A DNA stretch of 64,000 bases from Neisseria sicca (GCF_017753665.1 NZ_CP072524.1:1426001-1490000), one strand, 5' to 3'. Positions 53,031 to 61,642 are shown, numbered from the stretch's first letter. Notes: generated by a model from the letters alone, not told the origin. Program-made: numbers and translations.

Positions 53031-53678
53031 ATGCTGACTTATACCCACAGCGTCCGGCTGGACGCGCCGCTCGAACCGATATTCCGCTACTGCACTTCCC
53101 GCCACGGATTTGCCCGTCAGTTTCCGTTTGACGTGCAATGGCTGTCGGAAAAGGAATACTGGGCGCGTGGAGATATTTTGGATTTCAAATACAGAGTATG
53201 AGACCTTTGCAATAACATAGGTTACTAAAATTTTATGCTCAATCTCATTTTCAAAATTCAAAACCTTTCTGATTTTTCCTACTTTTTGCTCAATATTAGG
53301 AAGGTTTTAGTCAATTGAAATTTTTTTGGCGCATTTTTATGCGTCAAATTTCGTTAACAGACTATTTTTGCAAAGGTCTCAGTATGCGGGATTTGGTTGC
53401 GGCATCGTGCCGAAATCATTTCGCTTGAGCCGAACCAATCGTTTACCGACTTAATGTTAAAAGGGATTTACCGCGCCTTCCGCCATACGCATGAATTCAA
53501 ATCTTCCGGAGGACGTACCTGTGTGACGGATACGGTGGAATTTACTTTCGGGCTGGGAAAAACGGTTGACCGGCTAATCGGATTACCAACCTTGCGTCGG
53601 ACATTTGAAAAACGCCACCGTTTATTGAAAGAATGGGCTGCCCAATGGGCTGATTATGCTGAAGATGCTACAAGTTAA
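53031..53678 (+). pseudogene. SRPBCC-fold protein gene split by AT-rich repeat
   Basis: The left part (ATG 53031, MLTYTHSVRLDAPLEPIFRY) is cut after residue 56, where the inserted repeat supplies a TGA. The right part resumes as ...LRHRAEIISLEP and ends at 53678. Removing the 181-bp element and one copy of the 5-base duplication AGTAT rejoins the frame exactly to a 153-residue protein. It resembles SRPBCC / COG4276-type proteins (WFxx-type cavity fold, GRTCVTDTVEFTFGLG), often annotated as cell-division-inhibitor-like; function unproven. The interruption is otherwise clean, so it is recent. Confidence 0.8.
53200..53380. repeat. 181-bp AT-rich repeat (MITE-like), copy 2
   Basis: Same length as copy 1 at 36438 and in opposite orientation, with GAGACC/GGTCTC ends and flanking direct repeats AGTAT (53195-53199 and 53381-53385). 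Confidence 0.9.
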
Positions 53679-53689
53679 AGGCATGGAAA

Positions 53690-53719
53690 AAGTCGTCTGA
53701 AATTTTTTCAGACGACTTT
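53690..53719. terminator. Terminator hairpin between SRPBCC gene and fnr
   Basis: Degenerate inverted uptake-sequence pair (AAGTCGTCTGAAA / TTTCAGACGACTT) between convergent genes. Confidence 0.65.
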
Positions 53720-53750
53720 GAGTTTTGTTTAAAAATAGTCTCGGTATCAA

Positions 53751-54485
53751 TCAGATGGCGTGCGAACAGCCGGATACCATTTTTTTGAGGGTTTGCGAGT
53801 CGAGGATTTTGATGTGTTTGTGTTCGACCGAAATCAAGCCTTCGTGATGGAACTTAGACAGCGTGCGACTGACGGTTTCCAGTTTCAATCCCAAATAGCT
53901 GCCGATTTCTTCGCGCGACATTCTCAGGATGAAATCGTTGGCGGCAAATCCGCGCGAATAAAGGCGTTGGGACAAATTAAGCAAAAACGCCGCCAGGCGT
54001 TCTTCGGCGCGCATATTGCCCAAAAGCAGCATCACGCCTTGGTCGCGCACTATTTCGCGGCTCATCAACCGGAAAAAATGGCTTCTCAGGCTGGGGATAT
54101 TGTGTCCCAGCTCTTCGATGTGGGTGAAGGGCAGCTCACACACTTCGCTGTCTTCCAAAGCCACTGCGTCGCAGCTGTGGATATGGGAACAAATGCCGTC
54201 CATACCGATGAGTTCGCCGGACATAAAAAAACCGGTAACCTGATCGCGGCCGTCCTGGCTGGCAACCGTGGTTTTGAAAAAACCGGCACGGATGGCAAAC
54301 AGCGACGCGAAAGGCTCACCGGTGCGGAACAGATATTCACCCTTCTTCAAGCGGCGGCTCTGTCGGATGACCGCGTCCAATTGTGCAAACTCATTGGGCA
54401 AAAGCCCGACAGGCAGGCAGAGTTCACGCAGCGAACAGGAAGAACACAGGGTTTTCATCTGATGCATAGCATTGTGTGTGGTCAT
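53751..54485 (-). CDS. fnr: Anaerobic regulator FNR
   Basis: Oxygen-sensing CRP/FNR-type activator that carries a [4Fe-4S] cluster under anoxia and drives nitrite respiration genes in Neisseria. 244 residues with all four cluster ligands: C14, C17, C23 and C116 (SEVCELPF), the last matching E. coli Cys122. The cyclic-nucleotide-binding-like beta-roll is followed by the dimer helix and a C-terminal HTH, SREEIGSYLGLKLETVSRTLSKF, with the ExxSR recognition pattern. Divergent from hemN across a gap that contains an FNR box. Confidence 0.95.
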   Translation of the reverse strand: MTTHNAMHQMKTLCSSCSLRELCLPVGLLPNEFAQLDAVIRQSRRLKKGEYLFRTGEPFASLFAIRAGFFKTTVASQDGRDQVTGFFMSGELIGMDGICSHIHSCDAVALEDSEVCELPFTHIEELGHNIPSLRSHFFRLMSREIVRDQGVMLLLGNMRAEERLAAFLLNLSQRLYSRGFAANDFILRMSREEIGSYLGLKLETVSRTLSKFHHEGLISVEHKHIKILDSQTLKKMVSGCSHAI

Positions 54486-54535
54486 AAAACACCCTTAAAA
54501 TTAAGGTTTTTATCCGGTCCCGATTGAGTAAGTTA

Positions 54536-54549
54536 TTGACACATATCAA
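54536..54549. promoter_or_regulatory. FNR box between fnr and hemN
   Basis: TTGAC-ACAT-ATCAA, one base off the TTGAT-N4-ATCAA consensus. A -10-like CATTCT at 54571-54576 lies about 29 bases from its centre, the class II spacing for activation of hemN. It could also repress fnr. Confidence 0.7.
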
Positions 54550-54630
54550 GACAGGTTTATCATACTGTGGCATTCTACCAAACTATCTGAAGATTGACTA
54601 ACATCATTACTCTAAAACTACGCACACGCC

Positions 54631-56052
54631 ATGAAAGTAATACCAATACAAAATAATCACAATAGAAACAATGACAAGCCTGAGTTTGACCGCGAACTCA
54701 TCTCCACTCTTCCTTCCAGTGGTCCGCGCTATACTTCCTACCCCACAGCCGACCGTTTTCATGACGGATTTCGCGAAGCAGAATATATCAATGCCTTGAA
54801 TCAGCGCAGTATGGGGGCTTTGAACAAGCCCCTTTCGCTTTATATCCATATCCCCTTCTGCAATACCATCTGCTACTACTGCGGCTGCAATAAAATCATC
54901 ACCAAAGACAAAAGCCGTGCCGATGCCTATATCGAATATCTCGAAAAAGAAATGGAGCTGCTTGCCCCGCATCTGGGCGGACGGCATCAGCTCGCACAAC
55001 TGCACTTCGGCGGCGGTACGCCGACCTTTTTGAGCGACGACCAAATCGAACGCGTATTCCGCATGATCCGCAAACATTTCCAACTTATCCCCGGCGGCGA
55101 ATACTCCATCGAAATCGACCCGCGCAAAGTCAGCCGCGATACCGTACTCATGCTCGGCAAACTCGGCTTCAACCGCATGAGCGTCGGCATCCAAGATTTC
55201 GATCCGAAAGTACAGGCCGCCGTCAACCGCATCCAAAGCTACGAAGAAACCAAAGAAGTCATTGATGCCGCCCGCGAAGCAGGGTTCAAATCCGTCAGCG
55301 TCGATTTGATTTACGGTCTGCCGCACCAAACCGCCGAAAGCATCAAAACCACCATCGACACCGTATTGTCGCTCGACCCCGACCGCCTCGCCCTCTACCA
55401 CTACGCCCACCTGCCGCATATTTTCAAACCGCAACGCCGCATCGACACCGACGCCGTCCCCGGCAGCGAAGAAAAGTTGGACATGCTGCAATACTGCGTC
55501 CAAACCCTGACCCGCCGCGGCTATGTCTTCATCGGTATGGACCACTTCGCCAAACCCGATGACGAACTCTCCATCGCCCTTAAAGAAGGCTTCCTCCAGC
55601 GCAACTTCCAAGGTTACTCAACCTATGCGGACTGCGATTTGGTCGCCATCGGCGTGTCTTCCATCGGTAAAATCGGCAGCACTTATTCCCAAAACGAACG
55701 CGACATCGACGCCTACTACGCCGCACTCGATGCAGGACACCTGCCCATCATGCGCGGCTACCAGCTCAATCAGGACGACCTCTTGCGCCGCAATATCATC
55801 CAAGATTTGATGTGCCGCTTCGCCTTGGATTACCAAATCTACGAAAGCGTGTTCGGTATTCCGTTCAACCTCTATTTCAAAGACGAACTTGCCGACTTGG
55901 AACAACTCGCCTCCCTCGGACTCGTCCGCTTGAAACCGCACGGGCTGGCCGTTACCCCTAAAGGCCGCTTCCTGATACGAAACATCGCCATGGTCTTTGA
56001 CTACCATCTGCGCCATAGGGAAACCAAAGCCCAATATTCGCAAACGGTATAA
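54631..56052 (+). CDS. hemN: Oxygen-independent coproporphyrinogen III oxidase
   Basis: Radical-SAM enzyme that decarboxylates coproporphyrinogen III to protoporphyrinogen IX without oxygen. The 473-residue product has the cluster motif FCNTICYYCGC (Cys77, 81 and 84 bind the [4Fe-4S]; Cys86 is also conserved). Other family motifs are LHFGGGTPTFLS (about 129-140), EIDPRKVS, SVGIQDFDPKVQAAVNRIQ and YGLPHQT. Its long N-terminus (RYTSYPTADRFHDGF) marks true HemN rather than HemW. Supplies haem for anaerobic respiration. Confidence 0.96.
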   Translation: MKVIPIQNNHNRNNDKPEFDRELISTLPSSGPRYTSYPTADRFHDGFREAEYINALNQRSMGALNKPLSLYIHIPFCNTICYYCGCNKIITKDKSRADAYIEYLEKEMELLAPHLGGRHQLAQLHFGGGTPTFLSDDQIERVFRMIRKHFQLIPGGEYSIEIDPRKVSRDTVLMLGKLGFNRMSVGIQDFDPKVQAAVNRIQSYEETKEVIDAAREAGFKSVSVDLIYGLPHQTAESIKTTIDTVLSLDPDRLALYHYAHLPHIFKPQRRIDTDAVPGSEEKLDMLQYCVQTLTRRGYVFIGMDHFAKPDDELSIALKEGFLQRNFQGYSTYADCDLVAIGVSSIGKIGSTYSQNERDIDAYYAALDAGHLPIMRGYQLNQDDLLRRNIIQDLMCRFALDYQIYESVFGIPFNLYFKDELADLEQLASLGLVRLKPHGLAVTPKGRFLIRNIAMVFDYHLRHRETKAQYSQTV

Positions 56053-56066
56053 ACAGGAATAGTAAA

Positions 56067-56095
56067 GGTCGTCTGAAAATTTTCAGACGACCTTT
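56067..56095. terminator. Terminator hairpin after hemN
   Basis: Tight inverted uptake-sequence pair 14 bases past the hemN stop. Confidence 0.72.
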
Positions 56096-56126
56096 GCCCT
56101 TTGTTCTACTTTGTTAAGAAACGCTA

Positions 56127-56327
56127 ATGAACGAACAAACCAAACAGGCCGCTCAAACTATAGGTCGTCTGAAACGAAAAGCCAGCGATGAAGAACGACT
56201 TCAAGGTTGGCGCGAAACCTGCGCCGAACAAGGGTTAAGCGGCGAATTTATCCTGACTGCGAAGCTCAACGGCGCGGCTTATACCGAGGAAGAAGCACGC
56301 ATGGTGGCGGAGCTTTTCGGCAAATAA
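56127..56327 (+). CDS. Small hypothetical protein
   Basis: 66 residues, charged and helical in appearance (TAKLNGAAYTEEEARMVAELFGK at the C-terminus). An uptake sequence is translated in frame near the start (IGRLKR). No family recognised. It follows the hemN terminator and has no strong ribosome site, but the codon pattern is host-like. Confidence 0.55.
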   Translation: MNEQTKQAAQTIGRLKRKASDEERLQGWRETCAEQGLSGEFILTAKLNGAAYTEEEARMVAELFGK

Positions 56328-56369
56328 GCTGACAATTTATTATTTTAAAATTACAAATCATATCAAAAC

Positions 56370-56398
56370 TTGACAAAGTTACCGATTTTGATTATAGT
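56370..56398 (+). promoter_or_regulatory. Promoter of metN leader
   Basis: TTGACA (56370-56375), 17-base spacer, TATAGT (56393-56398). Predicted start near 56405, about 150 bases before metN. Confidence 0.65.
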
Positions 56399-56404
56399 CA
56401 TATC

Positions 56405-56533
56405 TGAGTTAACATTGCCGATTTGACACAGCTTGCGGGCATAAACAGCTAAAGCGTATTTTCATTTTCTGCTGTTTTTATTCCTTTCTTTATATCCAAG
56501 CCCGTTGTGTACAGCATCGGGCTTCTTTTTTTT
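56405..56533 (+). ncRNA. Candidate metN leader or sRNA with terminator
   Basis: About 129 nt between the promoter and an intrinsic terminator lying only 23 bases before the metN start. Contains a pyrimidine-rich stretch (56461-56490). Could be a premature-termination leader controlling metNI or an independent sRNA. No known riboswitch (SAM) core was recognised. Confidence 0.45.
56498..56533 (+). terminator. Intrinsic terminator just upstream of metN
   Basis: AAGCCCG / CGGGCTT stem, 13-base loop, then C and T8. Confidence 0.75.
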
Positions 56534-56555
56534 CCGGAAGTATCAGGAAGTATTT

Positions 56556-57293
56556 ATGATTATTTTGGACAACGTTTCCAAACATTACCAAACGCGCGAC
56601 AAAACCCGTTTTGCCGCCGTCGAGCCGACCAGCCTCGAAATCCAAGACGGCGAAATCTTCGGTCTGATGGGCTATTCCGGCGCGGGCAAATCCACCCTGT
56701 TGCGCCTGATTAACCTGTTGGAACGTCCCGACAGCGGCAAGGTCAATGTGTGCGGACAAGAGCTGACCGCGCTTGATGCCGCCGCATTACGTCAGGCGCG
56801 GCAGAATATCGGCATGGTGTTTCAGCAGTTTAATCTTTTGAGCAACCGCACCGTCGCCGACAATGTTGCCTTTCCTTTGGAAATCGCCGGATGGCCGTCT
56901 GAAAAAATCAAAGAACGCGTTAAAGAATGCCTTGAAATCGTCGGTCTGACCGAACGCGCCGACCACTACCCCGCCCAGCTTTCCGGCGGTCAGAAACAGC
57001 GCGTCGGCATCGCCCGCGCGCTCGCGCCCAAACCCCAAGTCATCCTCGCCGACGAACCCACTTCCGCCCTCGACCCCGCTACCACGCGCAGCGTCTTGGA
57101 ATGTTTGGAAGACATCAACAAGCGCTTCAACGTCACCATCGTCATCGTAACCCACGAAATGAGCGTCATCCGCCGCTTGTGCGACCGCGCTGCCCTTTTG
57201 GATAAAGGAAAAGTGGTGGAAATCGTCGAAGTACGCGGCAACCAAATCCACGCCCAATCCGAAATCGGGCGCGAACTGATTCGGGAGGACTGA
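56556..57293 (+). CDS. metN: Methionine ABC transporter ATPase MetN
   Basis: Drives methionine import with MetI. 245 residues from ATG 56556 (AGGAAG at 56544-56549). Walker A GYSGAGKS (about 38-45), signature LSGGQKQRVGIARAL, Walker B VILADEPTSALDP and the H-loop VTHEM are intact. It ends soon after the ATPase core: the C-terminal methionine-sensing (NIL) domain of E. coli MetN (343 residues) is absent, so transinhibition by methionine is not expected. The next gene, metI, follows one base after its stop. Confidence 0.93.
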   Translation: MIILDNVSKHYQTRDKTRFAAVEPTSLEIQDGEIFGLMGYSGAGKSTLLRLINLLERPDSGKVNVCGQELTALDAAALRQARQNIGMVFQQFNLLSNRTVADNVAFPLEIAGWPSEKIKERVKECLEIVGLTERADHYPAQLSGGQKQRVGIARALAPKPQVILADEPTSALDPATTRSVLECLEDINKRFNVTIVIVTHEMSVIRRLCDRAALLDKGKVVEIVEVRGNQIHAQSEIGRELIRED

Positions 57294-57294
57294 T

Positions 57295-57981
57295 ATGGCA
57301 GACTTAACATTCGAACAAGCCGTTTCCACCATCGTCGGCATGAAAGACGAAATCGTCCGCGCCTTGGGCGAAACCTTCGTCATGGTCGGGCTGTCCACCA
57401 CGTTTGCCGTCATCTTCGGCACCCTGCTGGGCGTATTGCTTTTCGTGACTTCCAGCCGCCAGCTGCATTACAACAAGCCGGTAAATTTCCTGCTCGACAA
57501 CTTAGTCAACCTGATGCGCGCCTTCCCCTTCGTCATCCTGATGATTGCCATGATACCCGCCACCCGCGCCATTGTCGGCAGCACCATTGGTCCGATTGCC
57601 GCCTCGCTGGTATTGAGCGTGTCCGGCCTGTTTTACTTCGCCCGACTGGTGGAACAAAACCTGCGCGAAGTCCCCAAAGGTGTGATTGAAGCCGCCACCG
57701 CCATGGGAGCATCGCCGCTTGCCATCGTCCGTAAAGTCCTCTTGAACGAAGCGCGCGCGGGCATGGTTTCCAGCATCACCGTCCTCGCCATCGGTCTGCT
57801 CTCATACAGCGCGGCGGCAGGCATGATAGGCGGCGGCGGCTTGGGCGACCTCGCCATCCGCTACGGCTACTACCGCTACCAAACCGAAGTCATCATCTTC
57901 ATCGTCGCCATCCTCGTGCTGCTCGTTATCCTGATTCAAAGCATCGGCAACGCGTTGGCGCGGAAATTGGACAAACGTTAA
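57295..57981 (+). CDS. metI: Methionine ABC transporter permease MetI
   Basis: Inner-membrane channel of the methionine importer. 228 residues with five hydrophobic segments and the coupling-helix (EAA-like) region IEAATAMGASPLAIVRKVLLNEA (split about 139-161). Starts at ATG 57295 behind GGGAGG. No metQ binding-protein gene follows; an uptake-sequence hairpin and prfA come next. Confidence 0.93.
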   Translation: MADLTFEQAVSTIVGMKDEIVRALGETFVMVGLSTTFAVIFGTLLGVLLFVTSSRQLHYNKPVNFLLDNLVNLMRAFPFVILMIAMIPATRAIVGSTIGPIAASLVLSVSGLFYFARLVEQNLREVPKGVIEAATAMGASPLAIVRKVLLNEARAGMVSSITVLAIGLLSYSAAAGMIGGGGLGDLAIRYGYYRYQTEVIIFIVAILVLLVILIQSIGNALARKLDKR

Positions 57982-57988
57982 ACCATCA

Positions 57989-58022
57989 AAAGGTCGTCTG
58001 AAAAGTTTTCAGACGACCTTTT
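57989..58022. terminator. Terminator hairpin after metI
   Basis: Tight inverted uptake-sequence pair 8 bases past the stop. Confidence 0.72.
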
Positions 58023-58035
58023 CAGTCATATCCTT

Positions 58036-58063
58036 TTGAATTTCCAACCAAACCCATTATAAT
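58036..58063 (+). promoter_or_regulatory. prfA promoter
   Basis: TTGAAT (58036-58041), 16-base spacer, TATAAT (58058-58063), 57 bases before prfA. Confidence 0.6.
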
Positions 58064-58119
58064 AACGCCTCCTCACGCCGTCGCGGACGACTCCCGACGG
58101 CATTTGTTATGGAAGAATT

Positions 58120-59196
58120 ATGAAGCCGTCTATCTTAGAAAAACTACAACAACTCAGCGACCGACTGGAAGAAGTAACCCACCTTCTCGGACAGCCTGAA
58201 GCCACGTCCGATATGGACAACTACCGCAAGCTCACGCGCGAACATGCCGAATTGACGCCTGTCGTCGAAGTGTTCCAAAACTATCAACTGGCGCAAAGCG
58301 ACTTGGCGGATGCCGAAGAAATGCTGTCCGACCCCGAAATGAAAGACTTTGCCGCCGAAGAAATCGAAGCGGCGAAAGCCAAAATCGACATGCTCGATAC
58401 CGAACTGCAAAAACTGCTGCTACCCAAAGATGCCGACGACGACAAAAACATCTTCATCGAAGTGCGCGCCGGAACGGGCGGCGACGAAGCCGCGCTGTTT
58501 GCAGGCGATTTGCTGCGCATGTACAGCCGCTACGCCGAACGCAACCGCTGGCAGGTCGAAATCGTTTCTGCCAACGAAAGCGAGTTGGGCGGCTATAAAG
58601 AAGTCATCGCACGCATCGTCGGTTTGGGTGCGTACAGTCGTCTGAAATTTGAATCGGGCGGCCACCGCGTGCAGCGCGTCCCCGCCACCGAAAGCCAAGG
58701 CCGTATCCACACTTCCGCCTGCACCGTCGCCGTCATGCCTGAAGCGGACGAACTGGAAGACATCGAGTTGAACCCCGCCGACCTGCGCATCGACACCTTC
58801 CGTGCATCCGGCGCGGGCGGTCAGCACATCAACAAAACCGACTCCGCCGTCCGCATCACCCACCTGCCCACCGGCATGGTGGTCGAGTGCCAAGACGGCC
58901 GCAGCCAACACGCAAACAAGGCGCAGGCAATGAAAGTCCTCGCCGCCCGCCTGAACGATGCACAAAAACGTGAAGCCCAAGCCAAAGAAGCCGCCGAACG
59001 CAAATCCCTTATCGGCAGCGGCGACCGCAGCGAGCGCATCCGCACCTACAACTACCCCCAAGGCCGCGTGACCGACCACCGCATCAACCTCACCCTGCAC
59101 AAGCTGGATTTTGTGATGGACGGCGACTTGGAAGAAATTACTAATGCCCTGATTGCCGAACATCAGGCAGAGCTACTGGCGGCAATGGGTGATTAA
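58120..59196 (+). CDS. prfA: Peptide chain release factor 1
   Basis: Recognises UAA/UAG and releases the finished peptide. The 358-residue product has an N-terminal coiled domain (LQQLSDRLEEVTHLLGQ), the catalytic GGQ loop in SGAGGQHINKTDSAVRITHLP (split about 227-247) and NYPQGRVTDHRINLTLHKLD near the C-terminus. Full length and intact. hemK/prmC is not adjacent. Confidence 0.97.
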   Translation: MKPSILEKLQQLSDRLEEVTHLLGQPEATSDMDNYRKLTREHAELTPVVEVFQNYQLAQSDLADAEEMLSDPEMKDFAAEEIEAAKAKIDMLDTELQKLLLPKDADDDKNIFIEVRAGTGGDEAALFAGDLLRMYSRYAERNRWQVEIVSANESELGGYKEVIARIVGLGAYSRLKFESGGHRVQRVPATESQGRIHTSACTVAVMPEADELEDIELNPADLRIDTFRASGAGGQHINKTDSAVRITHLPTGMVVECQDGRSQHANKAQAMKVLAARLNDAQKREAQAKEAAERKSLIGSGDRSERIRTYNYPQGRVTDHRINLTLHKLDFVMDGDLEEITNALIAEHQAELLAAMGD

Positions 59197-59438
59197 TGGG
59201 ACGGTTGATGCTTGGTTTCAGAGTGTGAAGGCAGGCTTGATGGCAAGAAAACAAGTTCTGCCAAAACGTAAATCAAGCCTCAGCCGTCACCCGCCGTCAT
59301 TTTCGTAATCATAAAAATCCTATGCGGAAATGACGGCACGCCTGAAACGCCTGCCCTACACCCTCACACACAAACTCAGCCAAACCGACTTCCACTCAAT
59401 TCCCCCCGCTTCATTTTTCAGACGACCCATCCCAACCC

Positions 59439-60446
59439 ATGAACACCCCGCTCACCCGCCGCCGTTTTTTCGCCATCGCCGCCCTAACCGCCGCCGGAGC
59501 GGCCGCGCCCTTCCTCCTGAACCGCAACCGCCCTGCCCCGTTACCAGCCACCGGCGAACCCGTTATCTGGAAAGGCATTGCGCTGGGTTCCGGTGCCGAA
59601 CTCCGCCTCTTCGGTGTTGACCGCAAAGAAGCTGAAATCCTGGTCAACAAAGTTCTCGCCGAAGTCGCCCGCCTCGAAAAAATCTTCAGCCTCTACCGCG
59701 AAGACAGCCTGATCAACCGACTGAACAAAGAAGGTCGTCTGAACAACCCGCCGCCCGATTTCCTCGCCCTGTTGAGCATCTGCCGCGACATCCACGCCTT
59801 AACAGACGGCGCATTCGATCCTACCGTCCAAGTGTTGTGGAACCTTTACGCAGACCATTTCCGCCGCAACCCGCGTGCCGAAACCGCTCCGTCCGAATCG
59901 GACATCCTGCGCACCCTCAAACTCGTCGGCTTCAAACACGTCGTCTTCGACCAAAAAGCCATCCTCTTCGAACAAAAAGGCATGGGCTTATCCCTCAACG
60001 GCATCGCCCAAGGCTACATCACCGACAAAATCACCGCCCTGCTGCAACAACACGGCATCCGCCAGGCCCTCGTCGATATGGGCGAAATCCGCGGCTTCGA
60101 CACCGACAACCAACGCACATGGAACGTCGGCATCCGCAATCCCCAAAACGAAGAATCCACCCTCCTGACCCTCCCCATGCAAAACCAAGCCTTCGCCACC
60201 TCAGGCGGCTACGGTACCGTAATGGACGAGGCCGGCAAGTTCACCCACCTCTTCGACCCGCGCACCGGCACTGCCACACCGCGCTACCGCAGCGTCAGCG
60301 TCATGGCGCCAACCGCTGCCGTTGCCGATGCCTTCTCCACCGCGTTCTCCATCATGGATGAAGCCGCCATCCGCACCGCCGCACGCTCCAAACAGGCAAA
60401 AGTCTGGCTGGTCATGCCCGACAACCGCATCGAAACCCTAGCCTGA
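59439..60446 (+). CDS. apbE: FAD:protein FMN transferase (ApbE/NosX type), Tat-exported
   Basis: Attaches FMN covalently to threonine of target flavoproteins (NosR, RnfG, NqrB/C) in the periplasm. The 335-residue product begins with a twin-arginine signal (TRRRFFAIAALTAAGAAAPFLL, residues about 5-26), the form seen in NosX. Substrate and Mg sites are visible as FSLYREDSLINRLN (about 83-96), GLSLNGIAQGYITDKI (about 181-196), LVDMGEIRGF (about 208) and TSGGYG / HLFDPRTG (about 247-272). NosX-type ApbE flavinates NosR, which fits the nos cluster at the start of this window. Confidence 0.93.
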   Translation: MNTPLTRRRFFAIAALTAAGAAAPFLLNRNRPAPLPATGEPVIWKGIALGSGAELRLFGVDRKEAEILVNKVLAEVARLEKIFSLYREDSLINRLNKEGRLNNPPPDFLALLSICRDIHALTDGAFDPTVQVLWNLYADHFRRNPRAETAPSESDILRTLKLVGFKHVVFDQKAILFEQKGMGLSLNGIAQGYITDKITALLQQHGIRQALVDMGEIRGFDTDNQRTWNVGIRNPQNEESTLLTLPMQNQAFATSGGYGTVMDEAGKFTHLFDPRTGTATPRYRSVSVMAPTAAVADAFSTAFSIMDEAAIRTAARSKQAKVWLVMPDNRIETLA

Positions 60447-60503
60447 ACGTGGTATTTGGCAAAAAAGCAGTTTCTCCCGAATACAACAAAACTTAAAAGT
60501 AAA

Positions 60504-60547
60504 AAGGTCGTCTGAAAACCTCGAACCAAGATTTTCAGACGACCTTT
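60504..60547. terminator. Terminator hairpin after apbE
   Basis: Inverted uptake-sequence pair with T-run, between apbE and IS copy 2. Confidence 0.72.
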
Positions 60548-60562
60548 GCCATTTCAGGACAG

Positions 60563-61642
60563 GGCGGATTCGCATTTGAAGTGCAACTTTCCCTAACAGA
60601 AAAAGGCCAGTATGCGGTAGCATACGGCCTTTCCTGCAAGAAAGATTGCCATGAGCTACACACAACTGACCCAAGACGAACGATACCATATCCAATACCT
60701 GTCCCGCCACTGCACCATCGCCGAAATCGCCAAACAGCTCAACCGCCACAAAAGCACCATCAGCCGCGAAATCAAGCGGCACTGCATCCAAGGACAGCAA
60801 TACAGCGCCGAAAAAGCACAGAAGCAAAGCCGGCTGACCAAACAGCACCGGCGAAAACCCTATAAACTCGATTCGCAGCTGGTTCAACACATCGACACCC
60901 TTATCCGCCGCAAACTCAGTCCCGAACAAGTATGCGCCTACCTGCATAAACACCACGGGATCACACTCCATCACAGCACCGTTTACCGCTACCTTCGCCA
61001 AGACAAAAGCAACGGCGGCACTTTGTGGCAACATCTCAGAATATGCAGCAAACCCTACCGCAAACGCTACGGCAGCACATGGACCAGAGGCAAAGTGCCC
61101 GACCGCGTCGGCATAGAAAACCGACCTGCTATCGTCGACCAGAAAACCCGCATCGGCGATTGGGAGGCCGACACCATCGTCGGCAAAAATCAGAAAAGCG
61201 CGTTATTGACCTTGGTCGAACGCACTACCCGCTACACCATCATCTGCAAATTGGATAACTTAAAGGCCGAAGACACTGCCCGGGCGGCCATTAGGGTATT
61301 AAAGGCATATAAAGCCAGAGTCCACACCATTACCATGGATAACGGTAAAGAATTTTACCAACACACCAAAATAGCCGAAGCATTGAAGGCGAAAACCTAT
61401 TTTTGCCGCCCCTACCATTCTTGGGAGAAAGGGCTGAATGAGAACACCAACGGACTCATCCGCCAATATTTCCCCAAACAAACCGATTTCCGAAACATCA
61501 GCGATCGGGAGATACGCAGGGTTCAAGATGAGTTGAACCACCGGCCAAGAAAAACACTTGGCTACGAAACGCCAAGTGTTTTATTCTTGAATCTGTTCAA
61601 ACCACTGATACACTAGTGTTGCACTTGAAATCCGAATCCAAG
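60563..61642 (+). mobile_element. IS30-family element (IS1655-like), copy 2
   Basis: 1080 bp, the same ends as copy 1 (GGCGGATTCGC ... GAATCCAAG). Target duplication CAG at 60560-60562 and 61643-61645. Opposite orientation to copy 1. Confidence 0.88.
60651..61616 (+). CDS. IS30-family transposase
   Basis: 321 residues, same length as copy 1 with a few substitutions (for example RHCIQG for RHRTQG). The DDE motifs IGDWEADTIVG, ITMDNGKEF and the NHRPRKTLGY region are intact. Confidence 0.95.
   Translation: MSYTQLTQDERYHIQYLSRHCTIAEIAKQLNRHKSTISREIKRHCIQGQQYSAEKAQKQSRLTKQHRRKPYKLDSQLVQHIDTLIRRKLSPEQVCAYLHKHHGITLHHSTVYRYLRQDKSNGGTLWQHLRICSKPYRKRYGSTWTRGKVPDRVGIENRPAIVDQKTRIGDWEADTIVGKNQKSALLTLVERTTRYTIICKLDNLKAEDTARAAIRVLKAYKARVHTITMDNGKEFYQHTKIAEALKAKTYFCRPYHSWEKGLNENTNGLIRQYFPKQTDFRNISDREIRRVQDELNHRPRKTLGYETPSVLFLNLFKPLIH

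Noticed and set aside
42051..61642. Composite transposon made of the two IS30-type copies
   Set aside because: Each copy has its own 3-base target duplication and the 17-kb interior is housekeeping genes, so they inserted independently.
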